NCBI RefSeq assembly: GCF_008692195.1
Contig: NZ_RXOM01000003.1
Coordinates: forward strand, 1 to 64,000
Direction: 5' to 3'
From: Salegentibacter sp. R32
GTDB lineage: Bacteria; Bacteroidota; Bacteroidia; Flavobacteriales; Flavobacteriaceae
Length of the DNA stretch: 64,000 nt
The notes beneath the pieces were generated by a model. That model was not told where the DNA came from and ran no database searches. It was given only the letters and a program-made list of their open reading frames with translations. The translations under genes and the position numbers were made by a program. Positions 35,955 to 46,470 of the stretch are shown here, piece by piece; position 1 is the first letter of the stretch, and each line of letters starts with the position of its first letter.

Positions 35955-36058
35955 GTCAGGCTGAACTTGATTAACTAACGTTGAATCTTTGATTTCAGCA
36001 TCTCATTCAGATACTTTTTTAGCTGAAATTAAAATGTCACACTGAGCTTGTCGAAGTA
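35955..36058. repeat. Two stacked intergenic repeats after the carboxylase operon
   Basis: 36036-36058 is copy 3 of the CTGAGCTTGTCGAAG family. At 35955-35970 CAGGCTGAACTTGATT, and about 20 nt further on TTTCAGCATCTCATTCAG, look like the two halves of a related palindromic repeat (CTGAACTTG...TTCAGCATCTC) separated by an insertion. Confidence 0.5.
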
Positions 36059-36100
36059 TAATTGTGCTATTTCAGAATAGATTAAACCTAAAATTTTCCA

Positions 36101-36132
36101 AAACCGATGAGTTGTTCCTCATCGGTTTTTTA
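36101..36132 (+). terminator. Terminator of the carboxylase operon
   Basis: AAACCGATGAG (36101-36111) and CTCATCGGTTT (36118-36128) form a perfect 11-bp stem followed by a T run. The hairpin covers an in-frame ATG at 36107, which excludes that as start of the next gene. Confidence 0.92.
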
Positions 36133-36142
36133 TTTTCCAGTT

Positions 36143-37039
36143 ATGGAAAAACTTAAAAAAATTGTCGTTGTTGATGAAACGAAGCTGAATAAATTCGCTT
36201 TAGAAGAATTGAAAAGTTATGCTGATGAGGTTGAAGTTTATCACGACGAACCTACCGAAGAAGAAGTAAAAAGTAGAGTAGAAGATGCAGAAGCTATTAT
36301 CGTTTCTTGGCGAACAGAAATTTCAGAAGAAATAATAGATACCGCTAAAAATTTAAAATACATCGGAATGGCTTGTTCGTTGTTTGATGACGAATCTGCC
36401 AATGTAGCGGTCAACTATGCTAAGCAAAAAAATATAGAGGTCACCGGAATATTCGATTATGGCGATCCCGGCGTAATTGAATTTGTAATTTCTGAAGTCA
36501 TTCAGCTTTTACACGGTTTCGGCAAACACCAATGGAAGGAAAAACCAGTAGAATTAAGTGGCCGAAAATTTGGGATCATAGGTTTAGGGACGACCGGTCA
36601 ACTTTTAGCGAAAGCTTTAGAAGCTTTAAATGTAGAGGTTTTTTATTTCAGTAGAACTCGTAAAAAAGAATTAGAACATGAAAAACTTCAATATTTAGAA
36701 TTACAGAATTTATTAAAAACTTGCGAAATAATCTCTATTCATCTTCCAAAGAATACAGAAATTTTAAATGAGAAAGAATTTAAACAATTTGGTGAGGATA
36801 AAATTTTAATCAATACCTCATTAGGCTTTCCGTTTGAAGAAAAATCTTTTGAAAATTGGTTAGAGTTGAGTAATAATTATGCAATTTTTGATGGAGATGC
36901 CACAAATTCTCTCCCTTCAACCTTCAAAAAACGATCAAATGTCATTATTTCAGAAAAAAGTGCCGGGTGGTCTCAAGAAACTCAAGAACGTTTGTCGCTC
37001 AAAGTTTTAGAGAATTTAAAAGACTTTTTAAAAAGGTAA
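36143..37039 (+). CDS. 2-hydroxyacid dehydrogenase-like protein lacking catalytic residues
   Basis: A 298-residue protein with the fold of D-2-hydroxyacid dehydrogenases: catalytic-type domain halves (about 1-115 and 270-298) around a Rossmann domain with FGIIGLGTTGQLL (G147, G149, G152). The usual active-site residues are absent. The NxSRG arginine is Leu (INTSLG, L227), the acidic 'D..E' segment reads IFDGDATNS, and the catalytic His position reads EKSAGW. NAD(P) binding is plausible but classical ketoacid reduction is unlikely. The ATG at 36143 is chosen because the earlier in-frame ATG lies in the terminator stem of the preceding operon. Confidence 0.75.
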   Translation: MEKLKKIVVVDETKLNKFALEELKSYADEVEVYHDEPTEEEVKSRVEDAEAIIVSWRTEISEEIIDTAKNLKYIGMACSLFDDESANVAVNYAKQKNIEVTGIFDYGDPGVIEFVISEVIQLLHGFGKHQWKEKPVELSGRKFGIIGLGTTGQLLAKALEALNVEVFYFSRTRKKELEHEKLQYLELQNLLKTCEIISIHLPKNTEILNEKEFKQFGEDKILINTSLGFPFEEKSFENWLELSNNYAIFDGDATNSLPSTFKKRSNVIISEKSAGWSQETQERLSLKVLENLKDFLKR

Positions 37040-37206
37040 ATCTAAGTTAAGGTAGCCTAAATTCTTGGCATTCCCAATTAATGGCATTACATTTGAGAAA
37101 ATTGATAAAGTAGGAGTTTTATTTTTTAATCTGTTTATTAAGTTAAGAGTAAATAACGATAATGACTCCTATTATTAAAAACGAAAGTAAAATTTAAAAA
37201 AGAATT

Positions 37207-37698
37207 ATGTTAAAATCAGTAAAACTCAATTTATTTTTATTTGTAGCAATGGTAGGTACCGTAGGGATGTCTGCCCAAACGTCTGCCACTACAGATGTTT
37301 CTGAAAAAGAATTAAATAAATTTGCAGATGCCTATCAAGCTGTGCAAACTGAAAATAGAAATGCACAGCAAGAAATGATGACTCTTATTCAGGACAATGG
37401 ATTGGAAGTAGCACGTTTTCAAGAAATTCAAAAAGCTCAAGCAGATCCTAATACTGAACTGGATGCCACCGAAGCAGAATTAAAATCTCATCAAAAAATT
37501 ATGGGAGAACTTCAAAAAATGCAACCAGAGTTACAAACTAGAATGGAAGGTATTATACAAGATAATGGTTTGACTATGCAGCGCTACCAAGAAGTTGCTG
37601 CCGCGGTACAAGCAGATCGTGAATTACAACAAGAGCTTCAAGCCATTATGGTTAAGAAAACACAATCTGCAGCACCAGCTGCCAACACCAAAGGTTAA
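37207..37698 (+). CDS. Exported DUF4168 protein with internal repeat
   Basis: A 163-residue exported helical protein. The signal peptide is about residues 1-23 (GMSAQ), followed by VSEKELNKFADAYQAVQ, typical of DUF4168. Two copies of one motif are visible: IQDNGLEVARFQEI (61-74) and IQDNGLTMQRYQEV (117-130). Such small periplasmic proteins are often stress-induced in bacteria, but their biochemical role is unknown. Gln and Glu are abundant, suggesting a coiled-coil. It is monocistronic, with a terminator at 37719-37747. Confidence 0.78.
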   Translation: MLKSVKLNLFLFVAMVGTVGMSAQTSATTDVSEKELNKFADAYQAVQTENRNAQQEMMTLIQDNGLEVARFQEIQKAQADPNTELDATEAELKSHQKIMGELQKMQPELQTRMEGIIQDNGLTMQRYQEVAAAVQADRELQQELQAIMVKKTQSAAPAANTKG

Positions 37699-37718
37699 TT
37701 AGATAAAAATATCTTATT

Positions 37719-37747
37719 TAAAAGACGGTTTTAAACTGTCTTTTTTT
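37719..37747 (+). terminator. Terminator after the DUF4168 gene
   Basis: AAAGACGGTTT pairs with AAACTGTCTTT (one G-T pair), followed by seven T. Confidence 0.8.
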
Positions 37748-37871
37748 GTGAAGTAGCTAAATTAAAATATAAAAACTCTATCAATTTGTTGACTAAAGTT
37801 TAATTAATTTAAGGAGAACATTGAGAGTATAGAAATAATGATTTTTATATTTTGTTCATTTACTTAAGCAT

Positions 37872-37905
37872 AAAAAAACCGTACAATATTTTGTACGGTT
37901 TTTTT
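37872..37905 (-). terminator. Terminator of isocitrate dehydrogenase gene
   Basis: AACCGTACAA and TTGTACGGTT form a perfect stem with a 4-nt loop, inside A and T runs, so it works on either strand. It is 31 nt after the stop at 37936. Confidence 0.92.
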
Positions 37906-37935
37906 AAAATATATGATTGTTATCCTTAAATAAGA

Positions 37936-40197
<2,262 letters not shown>

Positions 40198-40221
40198 TTA
40201 ATCTTGGTTAATAATTGATTT

Positions 40222-40249
40222 AAAAAAGTTCCTTTAAAGAGAAAGGAAC
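40222..40249 (-). promoter_or_regulatory. Terminator-like hairpin in the icd leader
   Basis: On the minus strand GTTCCTTT, a 6-nt loop and AAAGGAAC are followed directly by TTTTTT. It begins only about 8 nt after the transcription start predicted from TATATTTG (40270-40263) and ends about 60 nt before the icd start codon. It could act as an attenuator or as a stabilising 5' hairpin. Confidence 0.5.
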
Positions 40250-40262
40250 CTATAGGAAAGTC

Positions 40263-40270
40263 CAAATATA
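40263..40270 (-). promoter_or_regulatory. icd -7 element TATATTTG
   Basis: On the minus strand TATATTTG fits TAnnTTTG about 105 nt before the icd start. No -33 TTG is found at the usual distance. Confidence 0.5.
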
Positions 40271-40336
40271 AGCAATTTAAGCTTTTTTTGATAGGATTTG
40301 GAGGTTAGATATGTGTTAATTGTGGCTGTAAATGGT

Positions 40337-40377
40337 GAAAGCCATCCCGTTATAAAATTAACAACGAAATGGCTTTC
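40337..40377. repeat. Unassigned 41-nt inverted repeat
   Basis: GAAAGCCAT (40337-40345) pairs with ATGGCTTTC (40369-40377). After a symmetric CC/AA internal bulge, CGTT pairs with AACG around an 11-nt loop. There is no T run on either side, so it does not look like a terminator. Confidence 0.5.
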
Positions 40378-40591
40378 CGAAGAAATAATCCTAAAAATAT
40401 TTAGTTAGATTAATTTCTTCGTACTTGTTAGTATTGCTAACAAGGATATTTTTTGTAGAAGAAGAAAAATCCTTTTGTCATTTTCTTACTTTCTCTACTA
40501 TAAATTTAATAAACGCTGAAAATAAATCCTAATAATTGTAACTATTTTATTTTTAACTGTTTATAAACATAGCTTATCAACAATTGTTCAT

Positions 40592-40622
40592 AAAAAAAGC
40601 CTTCCAATACGGAAGGCTTTTT
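40592..40622 (-). terminator. rplS terminator
   Basis: AAAAAGCCTTCC and GGAAGGCTTTTT form a perfect 12-bp stem with a 5-nt loop, 23 nt after the rplS stop. Confidence 0.92.
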
Positions 40623-40645
40623 GATACTTTTTAAAGCTTGAATTA

Positions 40646-41002
40646 TTATCCGTTATAACGACGCTCTTTAATTCTAGCTTTTTTACCGGTAAGTTCTCTA
40701 AAGTAGTAAATTCTAGATTGACGAACTTTACCTCTTTTGTTAATTTCAATTTTTTGTAAAGCCGGTAAGTTGATTGGGAAGATACGCTCAACCCCAACAG
40801 TACCACTCATCTTACGAATTGTAAAAGTTTGCGAAGCACCAGTACCTTTTAACTGAATTACAGTTCCTCTAAAGAACTGAGTACGGGTTTTTGCACCCTC
40901 TTTAATTTCGTAATAAACAGTAATGGTATCTCCCGCATTAAATTTTGGGAAATCTTTTTTCTCTACGAATTCGTCTTGAACAAATTTAATTAACGATTCC
41001 AT
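40646..41002 (-). CDS. rplS: 50S ribosomal protein L19
   Basis: A 118-residue large-subunit protein at the 30S-50S interface. The start MESLIKFVQDEFVEKKDFP, the central FRGTVIQLKGTGASQTFTIRK and VGVERIFPINLPALQKIEI, and the C-terminal RGKVRQSRIYYFRELTGKKARIKERR are diagnostic. It lies downstream of trmD, as in many bacteria, but has its own promoter (41105-41076), which overlaps the end of trmD, and its own terminator. Confidence 0.97.
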   Translation of the reverse strand: MESLIKFVQDEFVEKKDFPKFNAGDTITVYYEIKEGAKTRTQFFRGTVIQLKGTGASQTFTIRKMSGTVGVERIFPINLPALQKIEINKRGKVRQSRIYYFRELTGKKARIKERRYNG

Positions 41003-41075
41003 CTTTTTCTATGATTTAAGGTAAACCTAAAACAACGTTCGCGATTTTCGCCAGAGGTTGATTTAGAAGCGAGTG

Positions 41076-41105
41076 CAAAATTAATGATTATTTTTAAATG
41101 AACAA
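41076..41105 (-). promoter_or_regulatory. rplS promoter, TTG-N19-TAATTTTG
   Basis: On the minus strand TTG (41105-41103) and TAATTTTG (41083-41076) are separated by 19 nt, a good Bacteroidota housekeeping promoter 74 nt before the rplS start. It lies just beyond the trmD stop. Confidence 0.7.
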
Positions 41106-41109
41106 GTTT

Positions 41110-41790
41110 TTACTCTTCTTTTAGTAAGTCCGGTCGAAGTTTTTTTGTTCTCGAATAAGCTTGTTCTTCCCGCCAAGCTTCAATTTTAGGAAAATTCCCG
41201 CTGGTAAGTATTTCCGGCACTTTCCAGCCTTTGTATTCTGCAGGTCTTGTGTAAATGGGTGGAGCCAATAAATTATCCTGAAAAGAATCGGTAAGGGCAG
41301 AGGTTTCATTTCCTAAAACTCCCGGGATTAACCGGATGACAGCATCACAAAGAATAGCGGCTCCCAGTTCGCCTCCCGATAATACAAAATCACCTACAGA
41401 AATTTCACGGGTTATAAAATGATCTCTTACCCGTTGATCAACGCCTTTATAATGACCACAAAGAATAATGATATTGCCTTGCAATGAAATTTGATTTGCA
41501 ATTTTTTGATTGAGTGTTTCCCCGTCGGGCGTCATATAAATTACTTCGTCATATTCCCGTTGCGATTTTAAATCTGAAATACATTTATCAATGGGTTCTA
41601 CCATCATCACCATTCCTGCGCCGCCGCCATACTGATAATCGTCTACTTGTTTATAGTTATCTTCTGTGTAATCCCTGAGGTTGTGCAAATGGACTTCCAC
41701 TAAACCTTTATCTATGGCTCTTTGAAGAATAGAGGCTTCAAACGGGCTTTTTAAAATATCGGGAACTACCGTGATGATGTCTATGCGCAT
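41110..41790 (-). CDS. trmD: tRNA (guanine-N1)-methyltransferase
   Basis: A 226-residue SPOUT-class enzyme that makes m1G37 in tRNAs next to the anticodon, preventing frameshifts. Visible signatures are [20 protein letters not shown] at the start, [14 protein letters not shown], the knot segments [14 protein letters not shown] and [14 protein letters not shown], and the C-terminal [19 protein letters not shown] and [18 protein letters not shown]. It follows a membrane-anchored coiled-coil protein gene by 11 nt and precedes rplS. Confidence 0.96.
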   Translation of the reverse strand: MRIDIITVVPDILKSPFEASILQRAIDKGLVEVHLHNLRDYTEDNYKQVDDYQYGGGAGMVMMVEPIDKCISDLKSQREYDEVIYMTPDGETLNQKIANQISLQGNIIILCGHYKGVDQRVRDHFITREISVGDFVLSGGELGAAILCDAVIRLIPGVLGNETSALTDSFQDNLLAPPIYTRPAEYKGWKVPEILTSGNFPKIEAWREEQAYSRTKKLRPDLLKEE

Positions 41791-41801
41791 CAGAAAAATC
41801 T

Positions 41802-42407
41802 TTAGTGTTTGTTTTTGTTCTGCTTATTGATTTCGTCTTGTAGTTGACGACCTAGCTTTTGTTGCTTTTCTAAAGCTTTTTTACGGTATTCGTCAAATTC
41901 AGCTTCATTATCGGCTAAATTCTTCTTAGCTTCTTTAGTGAGAACTTTACTTTTTTTGTATTGATAAATGAAAAATACCAACACCAATACCAGAATAAAT
42001 ACAATTATCCACATAATGGTTTGATACGTTCCTTTTTGGGTAGGCATTCCAAAAAAAGAAATTTCATCTTTTTCTTGAGTAACTTGATTTAAATCGTTTT
42101 TGGTACTATTGAGTTGCGATTTTAAATTTTCAATTTTGGCTTCCTGTTGTTTGATGGTTTCATTGTAAGCTTCAATTTCTTTATTTAAACCATTAATTCT
42201 ATTAACAGTATTTTTCTGAAGCTGGGTGAGCTTGTATTTTTTTACAACTTTATAATCTTGGTAATTATTGGAAGATTCGATAACTTCTTCAAATTGAGTA
42301 TTGATGGAATTATCTTCTTCTGAAGTATTTTCTTCTTGGGCAAAACCACTTAAAAATATGCTTAATAAACTAAAAGTGGCGATGTAGTGTTTTAGGTTGC
42401 TCATCAT
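41802..42407 (-). CDS. Exported coiled-coil membrane protein upstream of trmD
   Basis: A 201-residue protein with a signal-like N-terminus (about 4-23, FLSGFAQ), a long heptad-rich coiled-coil (about 65-118), one strong membrane helix (about 130-148, [20 protein letters not shown]) and a charged helical cytoplasmic tail. No enzyme motif is present. Proteins in this position in flavobacteria are sometimes labelled 'tRNA (guanine-N1)-methyltransferase', probably by mistaken transfer from trmD 11 nt downstream; nothing here supports that. Function is unknown; topology suggests an envelope-spanning structural role. TATCTTTG at 42490-42483 may be its -7 element. Confidence 0.65.
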   Translation of the reverse strand: MMSNLKHYIATFSLLSIFLSGFAQEENTSEEDNSINTQFEEVIESSNNYQDYKVVKKYKLTQLQKNTVNRINGLNKEIEAYNETIKQQEAKIENLKSQLNSTKNDLNQVTQEKDEISFFGMPTQKGTYQTIMWIIVFILVLVLVFFIYQYKKSKVLTKEAKKNLADNEAEFDEYRKKALEKQQKLGRQLQDEINKQNKNKH

Positions 42408-42522
42408 TGCTTTTTAAATTTCAATGTAAATAACTAAAAATATATGGGTTTATTATACTTTTTTCTGCTGAAAAATAAACTACAAAGATATACAATGTCT
42501 TAAAGTTTTAGCTTTTAAAAGT

Positions 42523-42555
42523 AAAAAAACCTACCGGGCAAGCGGTAGGTTTTTA
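42523..42555 (-). terminator. Terminator of the GAPDH gene
   Basis: AAAAACCTACCG and CGGTAGGTTTTT form a perfect 12-bp stem with a short loop, 27 nt after the stop at 42582. Confidence 0.9.
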
Positions 42556-42581
42556 TATAGACGTTTACTTAATTATTTGGC

Positions 42582-44027
42582 TTAATAATAAGTAAAGCGT
42601 CTTACTTTGGCAATATATTTAGCCAGACGAATTACTTGATGACTATAACCATACTCATTATCGTACCAGATGTAAAGTATAGCGTTTTTACCATCTTCTG
42701 TTACAATAGTGGCGTTGCTATCGTAAATAGATGGGGCAGAAGAACCCACAATATCAGAAGATACTAATTCATTATCTAACGAATATTTTATTTGTTCTAC
42801 TAAGTTACCTTCTAAAGCATATTTTTTAATGATGGTATTCATTCCATCTTTAGTAATCGCTTTTTTCAGGTTTAAATTTAAAATGGCTAAAGAACCATTG
42901 GGAACGGGAACCCTAATCGCATTAGAGGTAAGTTTTCCTTCTAACACTGGTAAAGCTTTTGCAACTGCTTTTCCTGCTCCGGTTTCTGTAATTACCATAT
43001 TTAAAGCGGCTGCACGACCTCTTCGGTATTTATTATGCATATTATCTACCAAATTCTGGTCGTTGGTGTAAGCATGAATGGTTTCTAAATGACCGTGTTG
43101 AACGCCTAAAGAATCTTCAACAGCTTTTAAAATAGGTGTAATAGCATTGGTAGTACAAGAAGCTGCTGAAAAAATTGAAACTTTATCTGGGTTATATTCC
43201 GCGTGATTTACTCCGTGCACGATATTGGGAACGCCTTTTCCCGGAGCAGTTAACAATACTTTGCTGGCTCCTTTAGATTTTAAGTGACGGCTTAAGGCTT
43301 CTTCATCTCTAAAAGCTCCGGTGTTATCAATGACCAAAGCATCACTAATTCCGTATTTGGTATAATCTACATCTTCAGGTTGATTGGCAGAAATAACATA
43401 CACGGTGGTTCCGTTGATAATTAAGGCTTTTTTCTTTTCATCGATACTTACAGTTCCATTAAAATCACTGTGTACCGAATCACTCTGTAATAAGGAAGCT
43501 CTTTTTTCTAAAACAGTTGCATCAATAGCTCCGCGGGTTACGATAGCTCTTAATCTTAATTGACTTCCTTTACCGGTTTTAGTCATTAACTCTCTGGCGA
43601 GTAAACGACCAATTCTACCAAAACCATAAAGTACTACATCTTTAGGTTCTATACTTTTATTGCTTTTTGCTTTGGAAAGCTTATTGGCTACAAAAGCGGT
43701 TGCATTGTGTTTATCTTCCTCTAGTTGATATTCGTAAGTGAGTTTACCAATATCCAGTTTTGCAGGAGGAAGGTCTAGTGTTTCAATAGCTTTTGCTATT
43801 TCTACAGAATCGAAAATTGAAATGGGTTTCCCGACAAATTTTCCTGCGTAGTCGTGAAGGTTTAAAATCTGACTTACATTCTGATCGATAAGCTGATTTC
43901 TAAAAAGCACTAATTCTATAGATTTATCATACCATAAATCACTTACAATTTTAATAAATTCTACAGTTGCCTTTCTACGGTCTGCCTGAAAGGCAAGTTC
44001 TTTTTCGTAAGCTTCGTTTTGACTCAT
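42582..44027 (-). CDS. Glyceraldehyde-3-phosphate dehydrogenase, long form
   Basis: A 481-residue GAPDH, about 145 residues longer than the usual enzyme. The N-terminal extension (about 1-128) is helical and charged. The Rossmann domain then begins at VVLYGFGRIGRLL (131-143), and the active-site cysteine is C291 in SAASCTTNAITPI. The C-terminal WYDNEYGYSHQV is conserved. It interconverts glyceraldehyde 3-phosphate and 1,3-bisphosphoglycerate. The long form is a known Bacteroidota type, and the role of the extension is unclear. A TATTTTTG -7 element lies at 44076-44069, and a terminator follows. Confidence 0.92.
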   Translation of the reverse strand: MSQNEAYEKELAFQADRRKATVEFIKIVSDLWYDKSIELVLFRNQLIDQNVSQILNLHDYAGKFVGKPISIFDSVEIAKAIETLDLPPAKLDIGKLTYEYQLEEDKHNATAFVANKLSKAKSNKSIEPKDVVLYGFGRIGRLLARELMTKTGKGSQLRLRAIVTRGAIDATVLEKRASLLQSDSVHSDFNGTVSIDEKKKALIINGTTVYVISANQPEDVDYTKYGISDALVIDNTGAFRDEEALSRHLKSKGASKVLLTAPGKGVPNIVHGVNHAEYNPDKVSIFSAASCTTNAITPILKAVEDSLGVQHGHLETIHAYTNDQNLVDNMHNKYRRGRAAALNMVITETGAGKAVAKALPVLEGKLTSNAIRVPVPNGSLAILNLNLKKAITKDGMNTIIKKYALEGNLVEQIKYSLDNELVSSDIVGSSAPSIYDSNATIVTEDGKNAILYIWYDNEYGYSHQVIRLAKYIAKVRRFTYY

Positions 44028-44068
44028 TTTGTGTGTGTTGTGTTTGTAAATAAAATTTAAAGTCGGCG

Positions 44069-44076
44069 CAAAAATA
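44069..44076 (-). promoter_or_regulatory. GAPDH -7 element TATTTTTG
   Basis: On the minus strand TATTTTTG fits TAnnTTTG 41 nt before the start codon. No TTG lies at the standard -33 distance. Confidence 0.5.
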
Positions 44077-44108
44077 CATATTTCAAACGTTTTCGTAACA
44101 CAAAAATA

Positions 44109-44142
44109 AAAAAATCCCTTTCAAAACTGAAAGGGATTTTTT
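44109..44142 (-). terminator. Terminator of the DegP-like protease gene
   Basis: AAAAAATCCCTTTCA (44109-44123) and TGAAAGGGATTTTTT (44128-44142) form a perfect 15-bp stem with a 4-nt loop, 17 nt after the protease stop. Confidence 0.93.
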
Positions 44143-44159
44143 ACGAAAAATGTAATGTT

Positions 44160-45566
44160 TTACGGTCTAAAAACGTAGTTTTCTTCGTTACCGCTAATAT
44201 GTTTAAAAGTAATTTTAGTGTTTTCGTCTTTAGACTTACTATTCATTATTTTTTTAACATCATTTATATTTGTCACTTTCTGATTATCAATAGCTATAAT
44301 TATCCATTCATCTTTTTCAATATCTAATCGTGGCGATAGAGGTCTTACGATTCTTACTCCCTCATTTGTTTTAAAATAATTCAGATAATCTTTATCAGCA
44401 TTCGTGATTTCAACTCCTGCAATTTCTAAATTATAGGTTTCGTATTTAGTAAGTTTAACCTCAGTTTGGCGTTCTTCACCATCTCTAAAATAGTTAATGT
44501 TTACTTTATTACCGGGTCTTTTAGTCCTGATGTAAGATGTTAAATCTGAAAGTTTTCTAATATTTATGCCATCTATTTCCGTAATCATATCACCTTTACG
44601 CAATCCTGCTTTTTCAGCCCCTTCACTCACAGAATTAATGTAAACTCCTTGAGAAATAGAAAGGTCATTTTTCTGTGCTGCTTCAGGATTTAAAGTTCCA
44701 CCGGTAATTCCTAAAATGGCCTGTTGCACATCCCCATATTCTAAAATATCTTCTACTATTTTTTTGGCGTTGTTACTCGGTACGGCAAACCCATAACCAA
44801 TATAGCTTCCGGTTTGTGAGGTAATTGCGGTATTAATTCCTATTAATTCTCCATTGGTATTTACTAAAGCACCACCACTGTTTCCAGGGTTAATCGCAGC
44901 ATCAGTTTGTATGAACGACTGCATTCGAGAGTCTCCTTCATTTAAATCTCTTCCTTTGGCGCTAATAATTCCGGCAGTTACGGTTGAAGTTAAATTAAAT
45001 GGATTTCCAACCGCAAGCGCCCAATCACCAATTTTTACATTGTCACTATCGGCAAACGGAATATAATCTAAATCTTGTGTATCTACTTTTATCAAAGCAA
45101 TATCAGATTGTGGATCGGTTCCTACTACTTCTGCTTTATAAGTAAGGTTATTGTTTAAAGTAACTTCCAATTCGCTCGCTCCATCAATCACGTGATTATT
45201 GGTAACAATATATCCATCAGGAGTTATAATAACTCCAGAACCGGCACCTTGAATAGCTCTGCCACCACGCATTCCACTCATATATTCCCGTAATGTTCTA
45301 GGCTGTCTGCCAATGGCGACATTTTTAACGTGAACTACGGCGTGGACAGTTTTATCGGCGGCTTTTGTAAAATCAGTATCGATAGAAGAATTTCCGATAC
45401 TTGTTGCATATTTATTCGAAATAAAAGTAGCCGCTTGTTTTTGGTTTGTTTGTTGGGTTTCTAGAATGGGAGAGTGGTTGTTTTCCTCTAAAAATAATTT
45501 GTAGCTTCCAAGTGTTATGGCCCCACCCAATATGGAAACTAGTAATAAACTTGATAACTTTTTCAT
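44160..45566 (-). CDS. DegP/HtrA-type periplasmic serine protease
   Basis: A 468-residue trypsin-like protease and chaperone. An N-terminal signal/anchor helix (about 5-25) is followed by the catalytic domain with H125 (NNHVID), D155 (SDIALIK) and S230 (NPGNSGGAL). A PDZ domain follows (about 280-370, including GVYINSVSEGAEKAGLRKGD), then a second, more diverged PDZ-like region (about 385-468). It degrades misfolded envelope proteins. It is transcribed alone, divergent from dapF. Confidence 0.93.
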   Translation of the reverse strand: MKKLSSLLLVSILGGAITLGSYKLFLEENNHSPILETQQTNQKQAATFISNKYATSIGNSSIDTDFTKAADKTVHAVVHVKNVAIGRQPRTLREYMSGMRGGRAIQGAGSGVIITPDGYIVTNNHVIDGASELEVTLNNNLTYKAEVVGTDPQSDIALIKVDTQDLDYIPFADSDNVKIGDWALAVGNPFNLTSTVTAGIISAKGRDLNEGDSRMQSFIQTDAAINPGNSGGALVNTNGELIGINTAITSQTGSYIGYGFAVPSNNAKKIVEDILEYGDVQQAILGITGGTLNPEAAQKNDLSISQGVYINSVSEGAEKAGLRKGDMITEIDGINIRKLSDLTSYIRTKRPGNKVNINYFRDGEERQTEVKLTKYETYNLEIAGVEITNADKDYLNYFKTNEGVRIVRPLSPRLDIEKDEWIIIAIDNQKVTNINDVKKIMNSKSKDENTKITFKHISGNEENYVFRP

Positions 45567-45662
45567 AGGGTTGTTGGTTTTAATTCTAAAATTATAAACT
45601 TTTGTTCCTTCATATTATTGGCTTAACTGTTTTTTAACGGCACATATTTATAAGTGAATATG

Positions 45663-45670
45663 TATATTTG
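45663..45670 (+). promoter_or_regulatory. dapF -7 element TATATTTG
   Basis: TATATTTG fits TAnnTTTG 20 nt before the dapF start. No -33 TTG is evident at 18-19 nt. Confidence 0.5.
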
Positions 45671-45690
45671 CCCACTATTAAAACGAAAAA

Positions 45691-46470
45691 ATGACCGTAA
45701 AATTTTATAAATATCAAGGAACCGGTAACGATTTTATTATGATTGATAATCGGGAAAGATTTTTCAAAAATGATACCAAAGTAATCCATCACCTATGTGA
45801 CCGAAAATTTGGCATAGGGGCTGACGGATTAATCCTTTTGGAAAATTCTGAAGATCCTGAAGACGATTTTAAAATGGTCTATTTTAATAGCGATGGAAAT
45901 CAAAGTACGATGTGCGGAAATGGCGGAAGATGTTTAGTTAGGTTTGCCGAATTTTTAAATATTGTTGAAAAAAATGCCACTTTTACAGCAATTGATGGTA
46001 AACACCATGCTAAAATTGAAGCTGATAAAATTCATTTGCAAATGCAAGATGTAGATGGGATTAAAGAATTGGGAACTGAATATTTTCTAGACACCGGCTC
46101 GCCGCATCATATTGTTTTTACTTCAGATGTCCATCAATTAGATGTGAAAAAAGAGGGAGCTGCCATTCGGTATAATGAAGTTTATAAAGATGAAGGAACC
46201 AATGTAAATTTTGTAGAGCTACAAAATGAAATTCTTCAAGTAAGAACCTATGAGCGTGGAGTAGAAGATGAAACACTTTCCTGCGGAACCGGCGTGACTG
46301 CAGTTGCGATTGCTTCAACGTATGCTGAAAAATATCATAGTTTGCCGGTGAAAATTCAAACACCCGGCGGAAACCTAGAAGTGAGTTTCAAACAAAGTGG
46401 AAATCAATTTAGTGATGTTTGGCTAAGTGGTCCGGCAGAACAAGTTTTTGAAGGCACAATAGAATGCTAA
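45691..46470 (+). CDS. dapF: Diaminopimelate epimerase
   Basis: A 259-residue cofactor-independent racemase that converts LL- to meso-diaminopimelate for lysine and peptidoglycan. The two catalytic cysteines are present: C75 in MCGNGGRC and C198 in LSCGTGVTA, one in each half of the pseudo-symmetric fold. The start MTVKFYKYQGTGNDFIMID is typical. It is the first of a three-gene set: the GNAT gene overlaps by 7 nt, and mltG overlaps that by 11 nt, so a cell-wall operon is likely. Confidence 0.96.
   Translation: MTVKFYKYQGTGNDFIMIDNRERFFKNDTKVIHHLCDRKFGIGADGLILLENSEDPEDDFKMVYFNSDGNQSTMCGNGGRCLVRFAEFLNIVEKNATFTAIDGKHHAKIEADKIHLQMQDVDGIKELGTEYFLDTGSPHHIVFTSDVHQLDVKKEGAAIRYNEVYKDEGTNVNFVELQNEILQVRTYERGVEDETLSCGTGVTAVAIASTYAEKYHSLPVKIQTPGGNLEVSFKQSGNQFSDVWLSGPAEQVFEGTIEC

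Noticed and set aside
36107-36142. ATG start 12 codons upstream for the dehydrogenase-like gene
   Set aside because: It sits within the terminator stem of the preceding operon, and the resulting N-terminus has no family character.
44093-44100. GTAAC half-site upstream of the GAPDH gene
   Set aside because: Only one half is present and the spacing to the -7 element does not fit the sulfur-block pattern.
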